The notes under the pieces were generated by a model. That model saw only the letters and a list, made by a program, of their open reading frames with translations. It was not told where the DNA came from and made no database searches. 64,000 nucleotides of DNA, taken from positions 58,069,865-58,133,864 of the forward strand of contig NC_092874.1 of the NCBI RefSeq assembly GCF_028372415.1, written 5' to 3'. The translations under genes and the position numbers were made by a program. Shown piece after piece: positions 42,958-53,930 of this stretch; the first letter of the stretch is position 1, and each line of letters opens with the position of its first letter. The stretch is from Notamacropus eugenii (Eukaryota > Chordata > Mammalia > Diprotodontia > Macropodidae).

Positions 42958-43130
42958 ATAGAACATAGATCTTAGAGCTGACAAGATATCAGAAATGATC
43001 CGATTCAGCATCTTCCTTTCAGGTAACCAAGGTGCTGAGGTATAATTATTCCCATTTTAAAGAAGAGAGAACTAAGGGTTTGAGAAGTTAGATGATTTGC
43101 CTAAGTACTTAGATCATGAATTATGGAGAA
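42958..43130 (-). repeat. MIR3-type SINE, antisense
   Basis: 'acatagatcttagagctgac', 'cattttaaagaagagagaac' and 'gatgatttgcctaagtactt' follow the antisense MIR3 order. Confidence 0.75.
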
Positions 43131-43515
43131 AGGTACATCCTGGTGGATCTCCATGGTGGGAGGGTCAGGTTGTGGGAGTCTAGATAGAGTTAATGGATAG
43201 CTCTTCTGGGATGTTGATATCTGTGTACTTTGGTGTTGTGTGAGTCTGGAGATGTATAATGTCTCTCCCCCACTTCCCCTCCCCTAAAGAGAGGGAAAGT
43301 TTGAAGTGCTACAGCTGGGATGTTTTCGTTGAAGACAAAAACAATTGGAGACGTGAGAGGGAAGTGAGACAGAAAACAGTCATGTGTGTGAAGTGGTACT
43401 TTGAGGCTGCTCCCTAGAACACTCAGCCAGCCTCCCTTCATGGAACTGGTGGGAATGCAGTTCCTGGGAGACAGACAAAAGAGTGAAGCAATGAAAAATC
43501 CAGTGGAGAAATGTG
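43131..43515. other. Unassigned sequence
   Basis: No repeat was recognised. Confidence 0.4.
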
Positions 43516-43526
43516 AGATACAAAGT

Positions 43527-43787
43527 AGGGTAGCTGGGTGGCAGTGGATAGTGTACAGGACTTGGAATCAGGAAGACTCATCTTCATGAGTTCAAATTTG
43601 GCCTCAAGCAGTTACTAGCTGTATGATCCTGGGAAAGTCACTTAACATTGTTTGCCTCAGTTTCCTCATCTGTAGAATGAGCTGGAGAAGGAAATGGCAA
43701 ACCACTCCAATATCTTTGCCAAGAAAACCCTAAATGGGGTCATGGAAAGTTGGACACAACTACAGCTACTCAACCACAACAAGACAG
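43527..43787 (+). mobile_element. CORE-SINE (Mar1/WSINE1 type), full length with TSD
   Basis: Complete head, CORE ('tactagctgtatgatcctgg'), middle ('agctggagaaggaaatggca') and BovB-like tail ('agttggacacaactacagct'). An 11-bp TSD matches at 10 positions: 43516-43526 'agatacaaagt' and 43788-43798 'aggtacaaagt'. Confidence 0.92.
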
Positions 43788-43798
43788 AGGTACAAAGT

Positions 43799-44542
43799 GC
43801 AAGGCACTAGATTTCAGCTGCCATTAGGAAAGACTCACGCCTTCTGAATGTCAGCATCCTAGTTTAAATTCCTGATCACTCACCCTAATTATGGCTCTGA
43901 GTTTTTCCTAATTTGTCCAATGCTTTGTATCATGCTCTGTATCACCGATAGCTCACTGACCATACTATGTTACTCAAGCTGTGTTGGTTGGCAACTAATA
44001 AAAAAATACCAATCTGAACATGAAAATTGTCTTTGAGCTATATTTGAATTATATGCTTTTTCTGTGAACAAGTTCCAACTTGTTTATAATCACAACATAG
44101 TGGATGGCTGGAGTTCGATTAGTCTGAAGATGGTAACTATGACACTTTAAATTTAACTGTTAAAGAAAAATGTCTAGAAGATTTTAATGGTTTGGCTTTT
44201 ACACTGAGGAACGAGAAGAACAGAATATGGTTAACACTGCATTATTGATCTGTACCCATGCAAGCCAACTGAGAAATGGATAATGCAAACCAAGGGCAAG
44301 GTTATTTTTTTTTAAGCAGTCAGCTCTTAAATATGTGTCCTGTGATTTAGCTACAAAAGCCCTAGATTTACATCTCCCACCATCTGGTATGATTGCAGTA
44401 CTAATTCTTTATAATAAATATTCCATATTTGCTAAGGGAACTAAAGCTAATTTTAATATTAATGTAATATATGGATACATTGCATATATTCACAAGTATG
44501 TGAATGAATGAAATGCAAGTGTAATCAGACAGTTTCATGTTC
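43799..44542. other. Unassigned non-coding sequence
   Basis: No repeat was recognised in about 740 bases of AT-rich sequence. Confidence 0.4.
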
Positions 44543-45055
44543 TCCAGGCTGTACATACACATTTCTTCAATCAGTTGAAGAACGACATGGTTTCTTGTCC
44601 CCTCACTGTCCTCATCACTGTCCTTTTTTGCTAACATCATTTCTAAAATGTAACACAGGTACATAGTACTCCAGATATGATACGGTCCCATCTGATCAAA
44701 TCAATCAGCCAACTTCTATTAAGAACCTGCTGTATAGCCTGGCTAGGTGGTGCAGTAATGTCTTCTATGACTTGCTAAGAATCAGTGTAAAGCTTACTGG
44801 CCTAAAGCTTGAAGGATGTACTTTCTCTCTCCTTTTGGAAGATCGAACACTTTCCTCTTTCCAGTACCATGGCACTTCTTTCATGGCCCAGTTTTTTAGA
44901 GATCATCTACAGTAAGTAATTCAGCAATCACACCTACAAATTTTTTTCACTGCCTTGTAGTTGGCCTGGGCGGATTCCTTGTATTCATTGAAAGTGGCTA
45001 ACTTCTCCTTTCATCTCCTCATTTATCTTGGATTTTAATCTCTCTACAAGAAAGA
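44543..45055 (-). mobile_element. L3/CR1 LINE remnant, antisense, 3' end plus reverse-transcriptase segment
   Basis: 44543-44695 is the antisense L3 3' region ('tctccaggctgtacatacac', 'catttctaaaatgtaacaca', 'agtactccagatatgatacg'). 44755-45055 is the antisense of the CR1/L2-group reverse-transcriptase segment, the region that in intact relatives reads 'DGLHPRVLKEL' and 'FKKG'. Here it is a decayed non-coding copy. SINE or L2 scraps lie between 44700 and 44750. Confidence 0.72.
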
Positions 45056-45057
45056 TC

Positions 45058-45566
45058 TTAATTCTGATGGAATACTATTGTGCTTTAAGAAATGACAAAC
45101 AGGATGCTCTCAGAAAAACCTGGGAAGAGTTACATGAATGGATGCAAAGTGAAAAGAGCAGAACCTGGAGAACACTGTCTATAGTAACAACAATATTACA
45201 TGATGATCAACTGTGAATAACTTAACTATCCTCAGAAATACAATGATCCAAGACAATTCGGAAGGACTTATGATGAAAGATGCTGTCCTTCATCAGAGAA
45301 AGAACTAATGGAGGTTGAATGTAGATTGAAGCATACTTTTTCTTTTCTTTCCTTTTTTCTTGTGTTTTTTGTCTGTATTTTCTTTCACAGCATCACTTAG
45401 GTGGAAATATGTTTTGCAATACTACACACATATAATCTACATCAAAGTGCTTGCTTTCTCACGGCAGGGAGAAGGAGGGAGGGAGAGAATTAGGAACTCA
45501 AAATTTGAAAAAATGTTAAAATTGTTTTACATGTAATTGGGGCAAAAATAAAATATTAAATAAAAA
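45058..45566 (+). mobile_element. L1 3' end (ORF2 C-terminus and 3' UTR)
   Basis: The frame at 45028-45216 reads MEYYCALRND and RKTWEELHEWM, the L1 ORF2 C-terminal end. The 3' UTR follows ('tccaagacaattcggaagga', 'agggagaaggagggagggag') and ends in 'aaaaataaaatattaaataa'. It is probably truncated at the MEYYC position. Confidence 0.9.
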
Positions 45567-45689
45567 ACCAAATGTACAGAAGGTTGAAAAAAGTAATATA
45601 AGGACCTGTGTTAGGAGCCAGAAGAAAACTTGGAAGAATTGAGTTCAACCCACCTCATTGAATAGATATTTAATAGGTCAGTTTCCCCC
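45567..45689. other. Unassigned short stretch
   Basis: Nothing was recognised. Confidence 0.4.
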
Positions 45690-45930
45690 TTCTACTGCAA
45701 ACCATCATCTACACAGCTATCAAAGTCACTTTGTTACAGCACAGATAGGACCATGTCACTCCTTTGTTCTATAAACTCCCTGTTGTATCTAGGTTCAAAT
45801 GTAGGCTTCTCTGTTTAGCTTTAAAGTTCTTCACAACCTGGACCCAACTTACTTTTCCACATGTTACTTCCCTTCTTTCTTGCACACTGGTCTTCTGCTT
45901 TGCTATCTGTCTTGGGCTGTCTTTTTAAAA
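45690..45930 (+). mobile_element. L2 3' region
   Basis: 'gataggaccatgtcactcct', 'tttagctttaaagttcttca' and 'caacctggacccaacttact' match the L2 sequence 200-400 bases before its end. Confidence 0.85.
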
Positions 45931-45984
45931 TCTGATTTCACCATTTAGTTATTTTTACACAACTCAAGCATAAGGACAAGGAAA

Positions 45985-46610
45985 TTCATGAAAGTAAGGA
46001 ATTTCAAGGAATCCTTTCTGGAAAAAAATGGAGAGAAAATGAAGAGGATTTATGTAAAATAAGGTTTTAATTGCAATCTGAAGCCAGATTTGGAAGGGAT
46101 TTGAATTTGGCATTTGGTGGGCTTTAGAGAGTCATTGAAGGATTTTGAACAGGTGGGCTCAAATGATGAGCCCTATAGGCTAGGAAGATGACTTGATTAG
46201 CCATGTATAGGGGGTACAATGAAGAGGAGAGAGAGGGCCTGATGACAAAAAGCCCAACTAGAAGGATATTGAAATAGTTCAGATGAGACTGTTGTTGTGT
46301 TGCTTTCAGTTGTGTCCAATTCTTTGTAATCCCATTTGGGGTTTTCTTATCAAAGATACTGGGGTGGTTGGCCACTTTATTTTCTTGCTCATTTTATAGA
46401 TGAGGGAACTGAAGAAAATGGGTTAAATGACTTGCCCAGAGTCATACAGCTAGCAAGTATTAGAAGCAGGCCAGATTAGAACTCAGAGACATGAGTCTTC
46501 TTGACTCCAGGCCCAATGCTTTATCTACTGCACCATTTAGCTGTTCCTATCTTTCTGGTGAGATATAGTGAATTAAAGTAAGGGTAGGAATAGAAAGGAT
46601 AGGTATGGGA
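45985..46610 (-). mobile_element. L2 copy with a nested SINE, antisense
   Basis: 'aatcctttctggaaaaaaat', 'gagtcattgaaggattttga' and 'attgaaatagttcagatgag' follow the antisense L2 body. It is interrupted at 46289 by a CORE-SINE and continues for about 60 bases after it. Confidence 0.7.
46289..46544 (-). mobile_element. CORE-SINE (Mar1/WSINE1 type) nested in L2
   Basis: 'gttgtgttgctttcagttgt', 'tttggggttttcttatcaaa', 'aaatgacttgcccagagtca' and 'gctttatctactgcaccatt' form a full antisense copy. Confidence 0.9.
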
Positions 46611-46614
46611 GGAA

Positions 46615-47045
46615 AAAAAGGAAACAAGGATTTATTAATCACTGACTGTGTTCCAGGTACCATCCCAAGCACTGAGGATACAAATATACAAGGAAAAAGA
46701 CAGCCTCTGCCTTCAAGGAGCTTACATTCTAACATGGGAAGACAATCCACAAAAAGAACTGAAAAACCAGTGATAGAGAAGGATAGTCTTTATGGAAGAC
46801 TATTCAGGGTGAGCAGGCCTCAGGAGTAGTAGGTTATTCTAGAACAAAGAGGCTCCAGGTGCTGAGGGTGCTCCCAGGATGAGCCAGCAGTAGAGAAAAC
46901 AAAGGTTTGAATTCCATGAAGTCAGAAACAGAACAGGAAGGAGAGTATATCACAGAGGTAGAATTGACATGAGTTGAGTCCAGGTTGGATGTAGGGGAGA
47001 GGGGAAAAAACAAATCAAAGATGACTTTAACATTAACTACACTGT
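46615..47045 (-). mobile_element. Second L2 copy, antisense
   Basis: It starts with the antisense terminus ('gatttattaatcactgactg', 'ccttcaaggagcttacattc') and extends to 'tcaaagatgactttaacatt', matching the far end of the long copy at 16440-17140. Confidence 0.7.
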
Positions 47046-48423
47046 AGTTCCCTTCCAGTACCAAATGCAGTTGGGATGTGATTATTCTGGCTTGGAATAC
47101 TGACTTGGAACCATACACATTTGATCACACACGCTTCCTCTGCCCTGGGCCAAAACCCATTATCCACATAATCCAACTGTGAGTAGCCAGCATCCAGCTA
47201 GGTGAGGATGAGGAAGAAACCTTCAGATGCTCTTGTTTAATGAACTGAATGGATTCAATGAGACCTGCTTTGACTCTAATATGAAGCTACAGCTTACAAA
47301 CAGGAAGATACTGGTTTGAGTATCCAAGTCAGACACTTGGGAGTTCCAGATGCACTGTTCAGTATTGTTGATTGTCCATTGGCTCATTGCATTAGGGTTG
47401 ACTGCGAAGTTGTGATAGTCTGGAGTCACTTTGAAAGAGGGGATGGCACCAGTCTTCTAGTTCATCTCTCTCCATTGCAAAGATGCTTTGCTTTTCCTCC
47501 TCTCATGACCTAACTAAATGCATACCTGTGGTTATCCTGGCCCACACTGCCTGAAGGCCAGACATTTTACATTTAATCCATTTCTCAGAGTTCTCCAGTA
47601 CCCTTAAGGGGACTTGGGGTGAATCAATCTCTCTTCCATAGGCCCAGTTCCATTTAAACACTTTAACTTTTACAGATGAGTATTTACTTTGAAGGAATAG
47701 ACAAATAAACATACAACCATCTCCCACAAACCTGGGGATATAGTACATAACCCCTCTGCCACCTCGGTCTCTGCAAAGAGGAAGGGAAAATGGTTGACTG
47801 TTTAGCTCAATTGCTAAATAACACAATCCCAACAAATTCTAAACCTCCCTTGAGCTGGAGTGGCAAGCATCCTGACTTCTCAAGGCTTCCTTGCTGGCCT
47901 GAAATTCAGGCTCCCAGGTCACCATGGCTCAAGCTCTTGTTTTCAGTGGGAACTTCACTGCCTGCACTTACAACTGGAAAAGACAAATGAAACAAACCAT
48001 ATCAAAACTCTAAGCCCATTTCTTAGACATGGGACCTAAAAGGACCAGTCAGTTCATGGCACCCAAACAGACCTTGACTGTCTTGTTCTCTGTAGTCTCA
48101 TGATTTTAATCACCCAACCTGTTCTGACTGTGTAACCAACAGAAAACAGCTATTCCCATCCATGTGGTAGGCAAATACAACAAAAGTGCCTCTGTGTTAG
48201 GTGATTGGACAAGTAAAATTTGTAAAATTCCTTTTAGATATTCAGACCCACAAAATCTTTTCTATGAGATGTCATCCTGGGAGAAGGCATAATAGCACAT
48301 TCTCTTGGGTTCTCCACAGAGATTCTTACCTTGTTAAAAACTTAGTTCCTTGGCTTCTGGAATAACCTGTTTCAACTGAATATATTTGGAGACACTGAAG
48401 CAAAATATTTTTCAGTTGTCAGG
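47046..48423. other. Unassigned non-coding sequence
   Basis: About 1.4 kb without a recognised repeat. The 110-codon minus-strand frame at 47503-47835 and other small frames have no domain support. Confidence 0.45.
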
Positions 48424-48492
48424 AGTTCAATTCAATTCAATAAACATTTATTAAGCACCTACTAAGTGCCAGACATTGTGCTAAGCACTGCT
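48424..48492 (-). repeat. L2 3' terminus, antisense
   Basis: 'aaacatttattaagcaccta' and 'gccagacattgtgctaagca' match the last 70 bases of L2, well preserved. Confidence 0.85.
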
Positions 48493-49825
48493 CTCTATAG
48501 CAAGGTCAGATAATCAGAGTTAATGCAAAATAATTGAAGAAATGATTCAGATCACCCTGGAAAGAAAATTTTAAAAAAAAATTCTCATCATATCCTATTT
48601 CTTTTTTCAAATTCTCATCCAGAGAGTATGAATTTTGCTACTGGCTATTGCAGTAACCCTCATGAGGCAGGCAGCATAGTAGTCCAGGCCTCCTTTCCAG
48701 AGTCTGTGAGTAAATATACTTTACTTGCAGCTGCCCCTGGATATGGTTCAGATGTCAGCGGGTCCAGGCTACAACCGTATCTTGTCCTCATTGGCTCCCA
48801 GAAGCATGAACACCCGTGTTGCAGTCTGCACTTGCTCCCCATTTGCTACTGAGTACAATTCATGGTAATGACTTTGATCTACAAAGACATTTTGGGCCTT
48901 GGTTAACTGAAGTCATTTGGATCTAAATGTTCCTTTCTAATGGTTTCTAATTTTACTCGTAAAATTTTTCCATCACAAAATCCACATATGTAGTACCAAA
49001 CTGGGAGCTCTGTCAGCAAATTACTTGATCTGCCCTCATTAAGGTGGGTTTTACATGCCCCAAATCAGGGAATATTGCTTTAAAATACGGCCTTATGTCC
49101 ATGCCAGAGGACAAGCTAACCATTTGTTCAGGATACTGTTAATGTTCCACTTTTGCCTAAAAACATCACAACTTACTGTGATATTCATGTCTTTTTTGCA
49201 GTTTGCATAAGTTGAGAAACCTTTTGAAAGAAAAGAAATGAATTGGGAAGGAGTGTCTGCATGTTTTCATTAAAAAAAACCCTAGGAAATCTAAGTCAGT
49301 TCACGCTAGACCTATATTAACCTTTACTATCCTGCCTTCAAACCCAAATGCATAAGACAAAAGCTAATATGGAACTATTGGCTGGAAGAATTAGCCTGAA
49401 AACTAAAAAAAGTTAGTCTAAAATGAAGCAAAGACATATTAATTTCAAATACCCATAGAGAAGAATGTAGATGTTTTAATACTAACTAATGGTGGAGACC
49501 TTTTCTTTACAAACTGCAGTCCATGGTGTGGACGAGTCTCCAAATCATTGAATTTGGGCCTATTATAGGCATCATTATAGACAAGGACATTTCTGTGCTA
49601 GATCCCCACTTAATTGATTTAATCCATGGGGAAAGGATGAGGTGCCTCACCTATGTAAGATCCCAACCCTAGAAGGAGAAAAACACTTGAGCTTTGTGAG
49701 AGATCCAGGAAGACATCACTCCTAACCTTAAAAAAAAAAGTATGAAATATCTAAAAATCCATTGTTTCCTCTTACTATAACAGAGTTTTATTAAGTTAAT
49801 ACAACAATCACTGTCATTTTTCTAG
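48493..49825. other. Unassigned non-coding sequence
   Basis: About 1.3 kb without a recognised repeat or exon. One A-rich run lies at 49730-49740. Confidence 0.45.
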
Positions 49826-50000
49826 TGCAGGGGTTCTTAACCCAGAAGAGATCATAGATACATTTCAGAATGTTCTGCTTTTATTTTCACTTATTTCTAA
49901 ATGAAATTGAAGTACTCCTTCAATTAGGATTTTTAAAAAAAATATGTGTTATTCCATCATCAGACTGTTAAAGGAACCCTTGACACCAAAAAGGTAAAAA
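49826..50000 (-). mobile_element. Non-autonomous DNA transposon (hAT-like), inverted copy
   Basis: 'caggggttcttaaccc' at the left and 'cagactgttaaaggaaccct' with 'gacaccaaaaaggt' at the right are the reverse of the ends at 31470-31925. The interior is AT-rich. Confidence 0.65.
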
Positions 50001-50087
50001 AAAAAAATCTAATTTAGTTTTTTTTTAGAATTTGCAAATCGCTTTATTTATTTGATCTCAATTGAACTTCACAATGACTCCTGCTGG

Positions 50088-50163
50088 AAGTGTTGTTTAG
50101 TCATTTAGGTGTGTCTGACTCTGTATTCCCAGTTGGGGTTTTCTCTGCAAAGATACTGGAGTG
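50088..50163 (-). mobile_element. CORE-SINE (Mar1/WSINE1 type), tail half, split by an LTR
   Basis: 'gtgtctgactctgtattccc' and 'ctgcaaagatactggagtg' form the antisense tail. The element resumes at 50749 after the LTR. Confidence 0.88.
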
Positions 50164-50742
50164 TGAGAGAAATTATTTTACTATTATGTTAATAACTAAT
50201 TATTAAATTGAGACTCAGTGTCTTCTCCTCAGTTTCCTCATTAAAGCCCAACTCCTGCCAGTGTCTACAGGACATGACAAATTGAGATCACCTCTAGTCT
50301 CAAGGAACCTGCTCTTCATGGACTGCCGCCCCCAACTAGAAGACCTAACACAATCCAGTCTGGGAGAATTCTTACCCTGGGAAAAGAAGCCCCTGCTCTT
50401 GTACCCCTCCATTAGAGTTCAGCATGACCCAGCTCATGAAGGAGAAAACCAGAGTGCCCCTGTCCAGAGTGCTGGAGGCTGGTCAGTCTCATGATCAAGC
50501 CATGTTCTCAGCAAGAGGACCTGAAGACTTCTATACCCACTCTTCATTAAATGTCCACCAATCATGGTTCATTTTCTCTTCTCAGAAGCATTTCCTTTAA
50601 AAAAAAGTATAAAGCTTTCAGGCTTTTCATGGGTTGTCTTTGATTAGAGAAAAAACACTGTTCATCAATTTATTATTAGTTAATCTAATTAATACATTGA
50701 TTAATTATACAGAAAGTCTGTCTTGGGGTTTTTTATTTGTCA
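50164..50742 (+). mobile_element. Solo LTR of an endogenous retrovirus-like element
   Basis: A 579-base block begins TGAGAGAAATTA and ends TTTATTTGTCA (TG..CA). It is flanked by 'ggagtg' (50158-50163) and 'aaagta' (50743-50748), a 6-bp target duplication differing only by G-to-A transitions. A TATAAA at 50609-50614 sits where an LTR promoter would in plus orientation. No gag, pol or env sequence is present, as expected for a solo LTR formed by recombination. The family is not recognised. Confidence 0.75.
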
Positions 50743-50748
50743 AAAGTA

Positions 50749-50923
50749 GTTTATCATTTCCTTCTTCAACTTCTTTTACAGATGAGGAAAATGAGGCAAA
50801 CAGGGTTAAGTGACTTACCCAGGGTCACACAGCTAATAAGTGTCTGATGCCATATTTGAACTCAAGTCCTCTGACTCTAAGCCCTGATGCTCTATCCACT
50901 GCACACCTAGTTGCCCCTACATG
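50749..50923 (-). mobile_element. CORE-SINE, CORE and head half, right of the LTR
   Basis: 'gtttatcatttccttcttca', 'agggttaagtgacttaccca' and 'tgctctatccactgcacacc' complete the SINE begun at 50088. The consensus join '..actggagtg|gtttgccatttcc..' is recovered when the LTR is removed. Confidence 0.88.
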
Positions 50924-51246
50924 GCATAGTGGGCTCTCTACGACCCAGTGTTTGTGCCACCTTAATCCCTCTAACATCTGGCATCTCTCAGCCAGGAAGA
51001 AGTACCCAAGAAACTCTTCAGGAGTATGAGGACGTTGGGGAAGGAGAGCATGACATGGGACAGAGCTGGGGAGATGGAACCACAAGAAGAATAACTTCAG
51101 CCTTGGATCATAAAGGGACCAAACTGAGAATTACATCAATCAAAGATGAACAAATTCTTGCTGTTTGGAGATAAAGTTGAATGATTTTATTAATGTGTGT
51201 GGTCATGATGATTATGAGTCAATACTACATAACAATAGGGATGGGG
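50924..51246. other. Unassigned sequence
   Basis: Short frames on both strands (50825-51174) partly overlap the SINE head and are not supported. Confidence 0.4.
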
Positions 51247-51475
51247 ACAGAGTCTGTGGTCTCATTGGTATAGGGAGCTCCCAGGTGAGGAGTTCCTTCT
51301 ACCAATGAAGAGTATTACTTTCTCTGTAACTTAGAGTCTTAGAGAGTGACACAGGTCACTAAGAGATAAAGGGGCTTACCCAGGGTCATACAGACCATAT
51401 GTGTCAGAAATGAGACTTGAACCCAGGTCTTTTTGGTTTCCAGACAACTATCTATTCATTTGGCACACTGGATGT
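51247..51475 (-). mobile_element. Marsupial SINE with non-BovB tail (WALLSI-like), antisense
   Basis: 'tctgtggtctcattggtata', 'ggagctcccaggtgaggagt' and 'agagtcttagagagtgacac' are the antisense of the tail seen in sense at 7690-7775. The antisense CORE follows ('gggcttacccagggtcatac'). Confidence 0.72.
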
Positions 51476-51493
51476 CTCTCTTCAATGAGGCAT

Positions 51494-51738
51494 TTGTTGT
51501 CTAGTAATTTTCAGTTGTGTCTGACTTTTTCTGACCTCATTTGGGTTTTTCTTAGCAAAGACATTACAGTGGTTTGCTGTATCCTTCTTCAGCTTATTTT
51601 ACAGATGAGGAAACTGAGGCAACCTGAGTTATATCACCTCCGCAGAGTCACATGGCTAGTAAGTGTCTGAGGTCAGATTTGAACTTAGGAAGACTCATTT
51701 GCCTGACTCCAGGTTTAATGCTCTATCCACTGCTACCC
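51494..51738 (-). mobile_element. CORE-SINE (Mar1/WSINE1 type), full length with 12-bp TSD
   Basis: Tail 'agttgtgtctgactttttct' through head 'aatgctctatccactgctac'. The exact 12-mer 'tcaatgaggcat' occurs at 51482-51493 and 51739-51750, fixing the borders. Confidence 0.93.
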
Positions 51739-51854
51739 TCAATGAGGCATGTCCCTAATAAAACCAATGACAATAATGTTAATTATTAATAAAAAATTGT
51801 TATGAGACTTTTAGAAAATGAAAAAAAGTCATTTGGATGTGGGAAAGTCACCAT

Positions 51855-52045
51855 AAAAGTTAATATTCATGTAGGGCTTTGTGGTTTTCCAGAGCTTTCT
51901 ATACAGTAGAGTAAATGTTATTATTCCCATTTTTTGGAGAGGAAGCTGGAGCTTAGAGAGTGACTTAGCAGGGATGGTTGAGCCTTGAATCCACGTCTTT
52001 TGACTCAGACTCCAAGTTCTTTCCCCTTTACCATGCCATAGGCTA
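51855..52045 (-). mobile_element. MIR-type SINE, antisense
   Basis: 'gggctttgtggttttccaga', 'ttattattcccattttttgg' and 'tgactcagactccaagttct' follow the antisense MIR order. Confidence 0.75.
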
Positions 52046-52320
52046 ATTACTCTGCTGTATAGGAGTTGCTTACCATTTAAAGATTAATTACCGTGCAGCA
52101 AAACAACAATTATCCGTATCATTGAATATGCATCACGTTAACTTTGTTGTAAGTTTCATTTGATTATAACAGTAAACTATACATTTTTACATTCAGCCTT
52201 TAACGGTCTATTGCTCACCCAGCATTGTGATCTGTTCGTCGCTAGAATAGGAACATTAGTCTCTATGTAATTCCTTTAATGGAGCCTGAATGCTAGTTGA
52301 CTGGGTTTTCTTCACTTAGT
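52046..52320. other. Repeat-free stretch, candidate conserved non-coding element
   Basis: No repeat signature. It is AT-rich with retained CpGs, and has clustered factor-type words: 'ttaattacc', 'aattatccg', 'atatgcatcacg' and 'gttcgtcgc'. This resembles developmental enhancer sequence, but conservation cannot be tested from one sequence. Confidence 0.3.
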
Positions 52321-52885
52321 GTAAAAACTTACTTTTTCCCTCTCCTCTGGAGGTCATGGACAGCCTATCAGTTGTGTTTCACCATTCAGAACTCAGTGTA
52401 ACTTTGGGAGAGAGGAGGGGAAACGTAATCATTTCTGTGAATTGGTAGGGGCAGCATATGGGACTAGCCAATAAACAAAAGAGAGCAGCCTTTCCTTTCA
52501 GATGTCCGTTATTTATATTCCCTTCCAGCAAATTACTCCCTGAAGCCAGAGGTCACGTCTTGGCAGCCATGGTTTCCTCTATAGTGCTGGCCACAATCAC
52601 TTGGTTCACTTCAGAAGACAGCTGAGTATTTTCCTGGTGACTTTTGGAGTAATGTACAAGTTTTGTCCCTTGTTCAAGGTGGAAGACCAGTTGGCACTGA
52701 CCTGCCTCTTCCTAGTGACTTTGACTTGGTGTTGTGGAAAATGCCTACGTTGAGTCAGTAGGTGGCTCAACCTTTGTGAAGGTCTGGCTTTCCTCAACTT
52801 TAGGAACATTTACACAGATATTTCAAGATCTGTAGTTTCATGCATGTGAGCCTCTATAGATGGAGACTAGAACTCTTCTCTTGGA
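52321..52885. other. Unassigned sequence
   Basis: Nothing was recognised. The minus-strand frame at 52606-52809 is unsupported. Confidence 0.4.
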
Positions 52886-52887
52886 CA

Positions 52888-52932
52888 TTGCAGGCACTGA
52901 GTACAGTGCCTGACAAGTTATAAGTGTTTAAT
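52888..52932 (+). repeat. L2 3' terminus fragment
   Basis: 'gcaggcactgagtacagtgc' and 'ataagtgtttaat' represent only the final L2 bases. Confidence 0.6.
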
Positions 52933-53285
52933 CAGGCAACTTGGCATAGTGACTAGGGCTTGGACTTGGTATAAGGAAGACCTGTGTTTGATTACTGACC
53001 CAGAAAAATTAGAGTAGGAGCTCCTTGAGAGCAAGAGATGTTTTTTGCCTTTCTCTGTATCTCCATCGCTTGGTAGATGCTTAGTGAATGCTTAATTGAC
53101 TGGTTGACCAAGTTGCCCTGGCAAATCACTTAACCTCCCTCAACCTCAGTTTCCTCATCTGAAAAATGGGAATAATAATAGCACCTCCTTCCCAAGATTG
53201 TTGTGAAGAGCAAATGAGATAGCATGGGGAAAGAGCTTTGCAAAACTTAAAGTGCTGTGTAAATGCTAGTTAGTGTTATTATTTG
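52933..53285 (+). mobile_element. MIR/THER1-type SINE split by an L2 fragment
   Basis: The head (52933-53000, 'acttggcatagtgactaggg') ends near 'tgattactgacc'. An L2 terminus fills 53010-53105. CORE and tail resume at about 53110 ('cctggcaaatcacttaacct', 'gttgtgaagagcaaatgaga', 'ttaaagtgctgtgtaaatgc'). Confidence 0.85.
53010..53105 (+). repeat. L2 3' terminus nested in the MIR/THER1 copy
   Basis: 'taggagctccttgagagcaa' and 'tagatgcttagtgaatgctt' are typical of the L2 end. Its location inside the SINE shows it arrived later. Confidence 0.8.
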
Positions 53286-53424
53286 TCTGGTCTCTAACTT
53301 AGCCGTTCATAGTCTTTCAAGAGTTGCTACTAGGTCCGTTTTTCACAACGATTAGGAAGAAAGGAAAGGAATCTATATGTTCTTATTTATTTATTTAACA
53401 TTATTATTTATTTATTTAACATTT

Positions 53425-53930
53425 ATAACAGCTCTCTTTGTGGTGGCAAAAATTGGAAATTGCAGGGATGCCCATCAATTAGGGAATGGCTGGGCAAGTT
53501 GCAGTATATGTGATGGAATACTACTGCGCTATAAAGAAATGATGAGCTCAATGATCTTAGAAGAACGTGGATAGAATTGCACGAAAGAATAAAAATTAAA
53601 ATGAGCAGAAGCAAGAGAACATTGTATATAATGACAACAACATTGTTTTAAGAATGACTTTGAGTGAGTAAGGCATTTTGATTATTACAAATACCCATAT
53701 TAACTACAAAGGACATAAGAAGGATTATGCTATCTGCATCCAGGGGGAAAAAACCTGAGAAATAGAAATATGTGTAGATGGTTTTGCATATGTGTGTATA
53801 CATATACATATGTTTTGCCTAATGGTAGCCATCTCTAGGGCAGGGGGAAGGGAAGAGAAAAAGAAAAAAAAGAAAATTACATGATAACGTCATTATATAT
53901 TTACAAGGAATGGCAAGTTGTACATAACAG
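53425..53930 (+). mobile_element. L1 3' end (ORF2 C-terminus and 3' UTR)
   Basis: The frame at 53377-53574 shows ALFVVAKIGNC then DAHQLGNGWAS, parallel to L1 'ALYVVAKNWK...SIGEWLNK'. Next come 'gatggaatactactgcgcta', 'gcagaagcaagagaacattg' and a purine-rich 3' UTR. Frameshifts and stops make it non-functional. Confidence 0.85.

Noticed and set aside
44755..45055. Exon-like block with no stop-rich character
   Set aside because: Its antisense corresponds to the reverse-transcriptase segment of CR1/L2-group LINEs. It lies directly beside the matching antisense L3 3' end.
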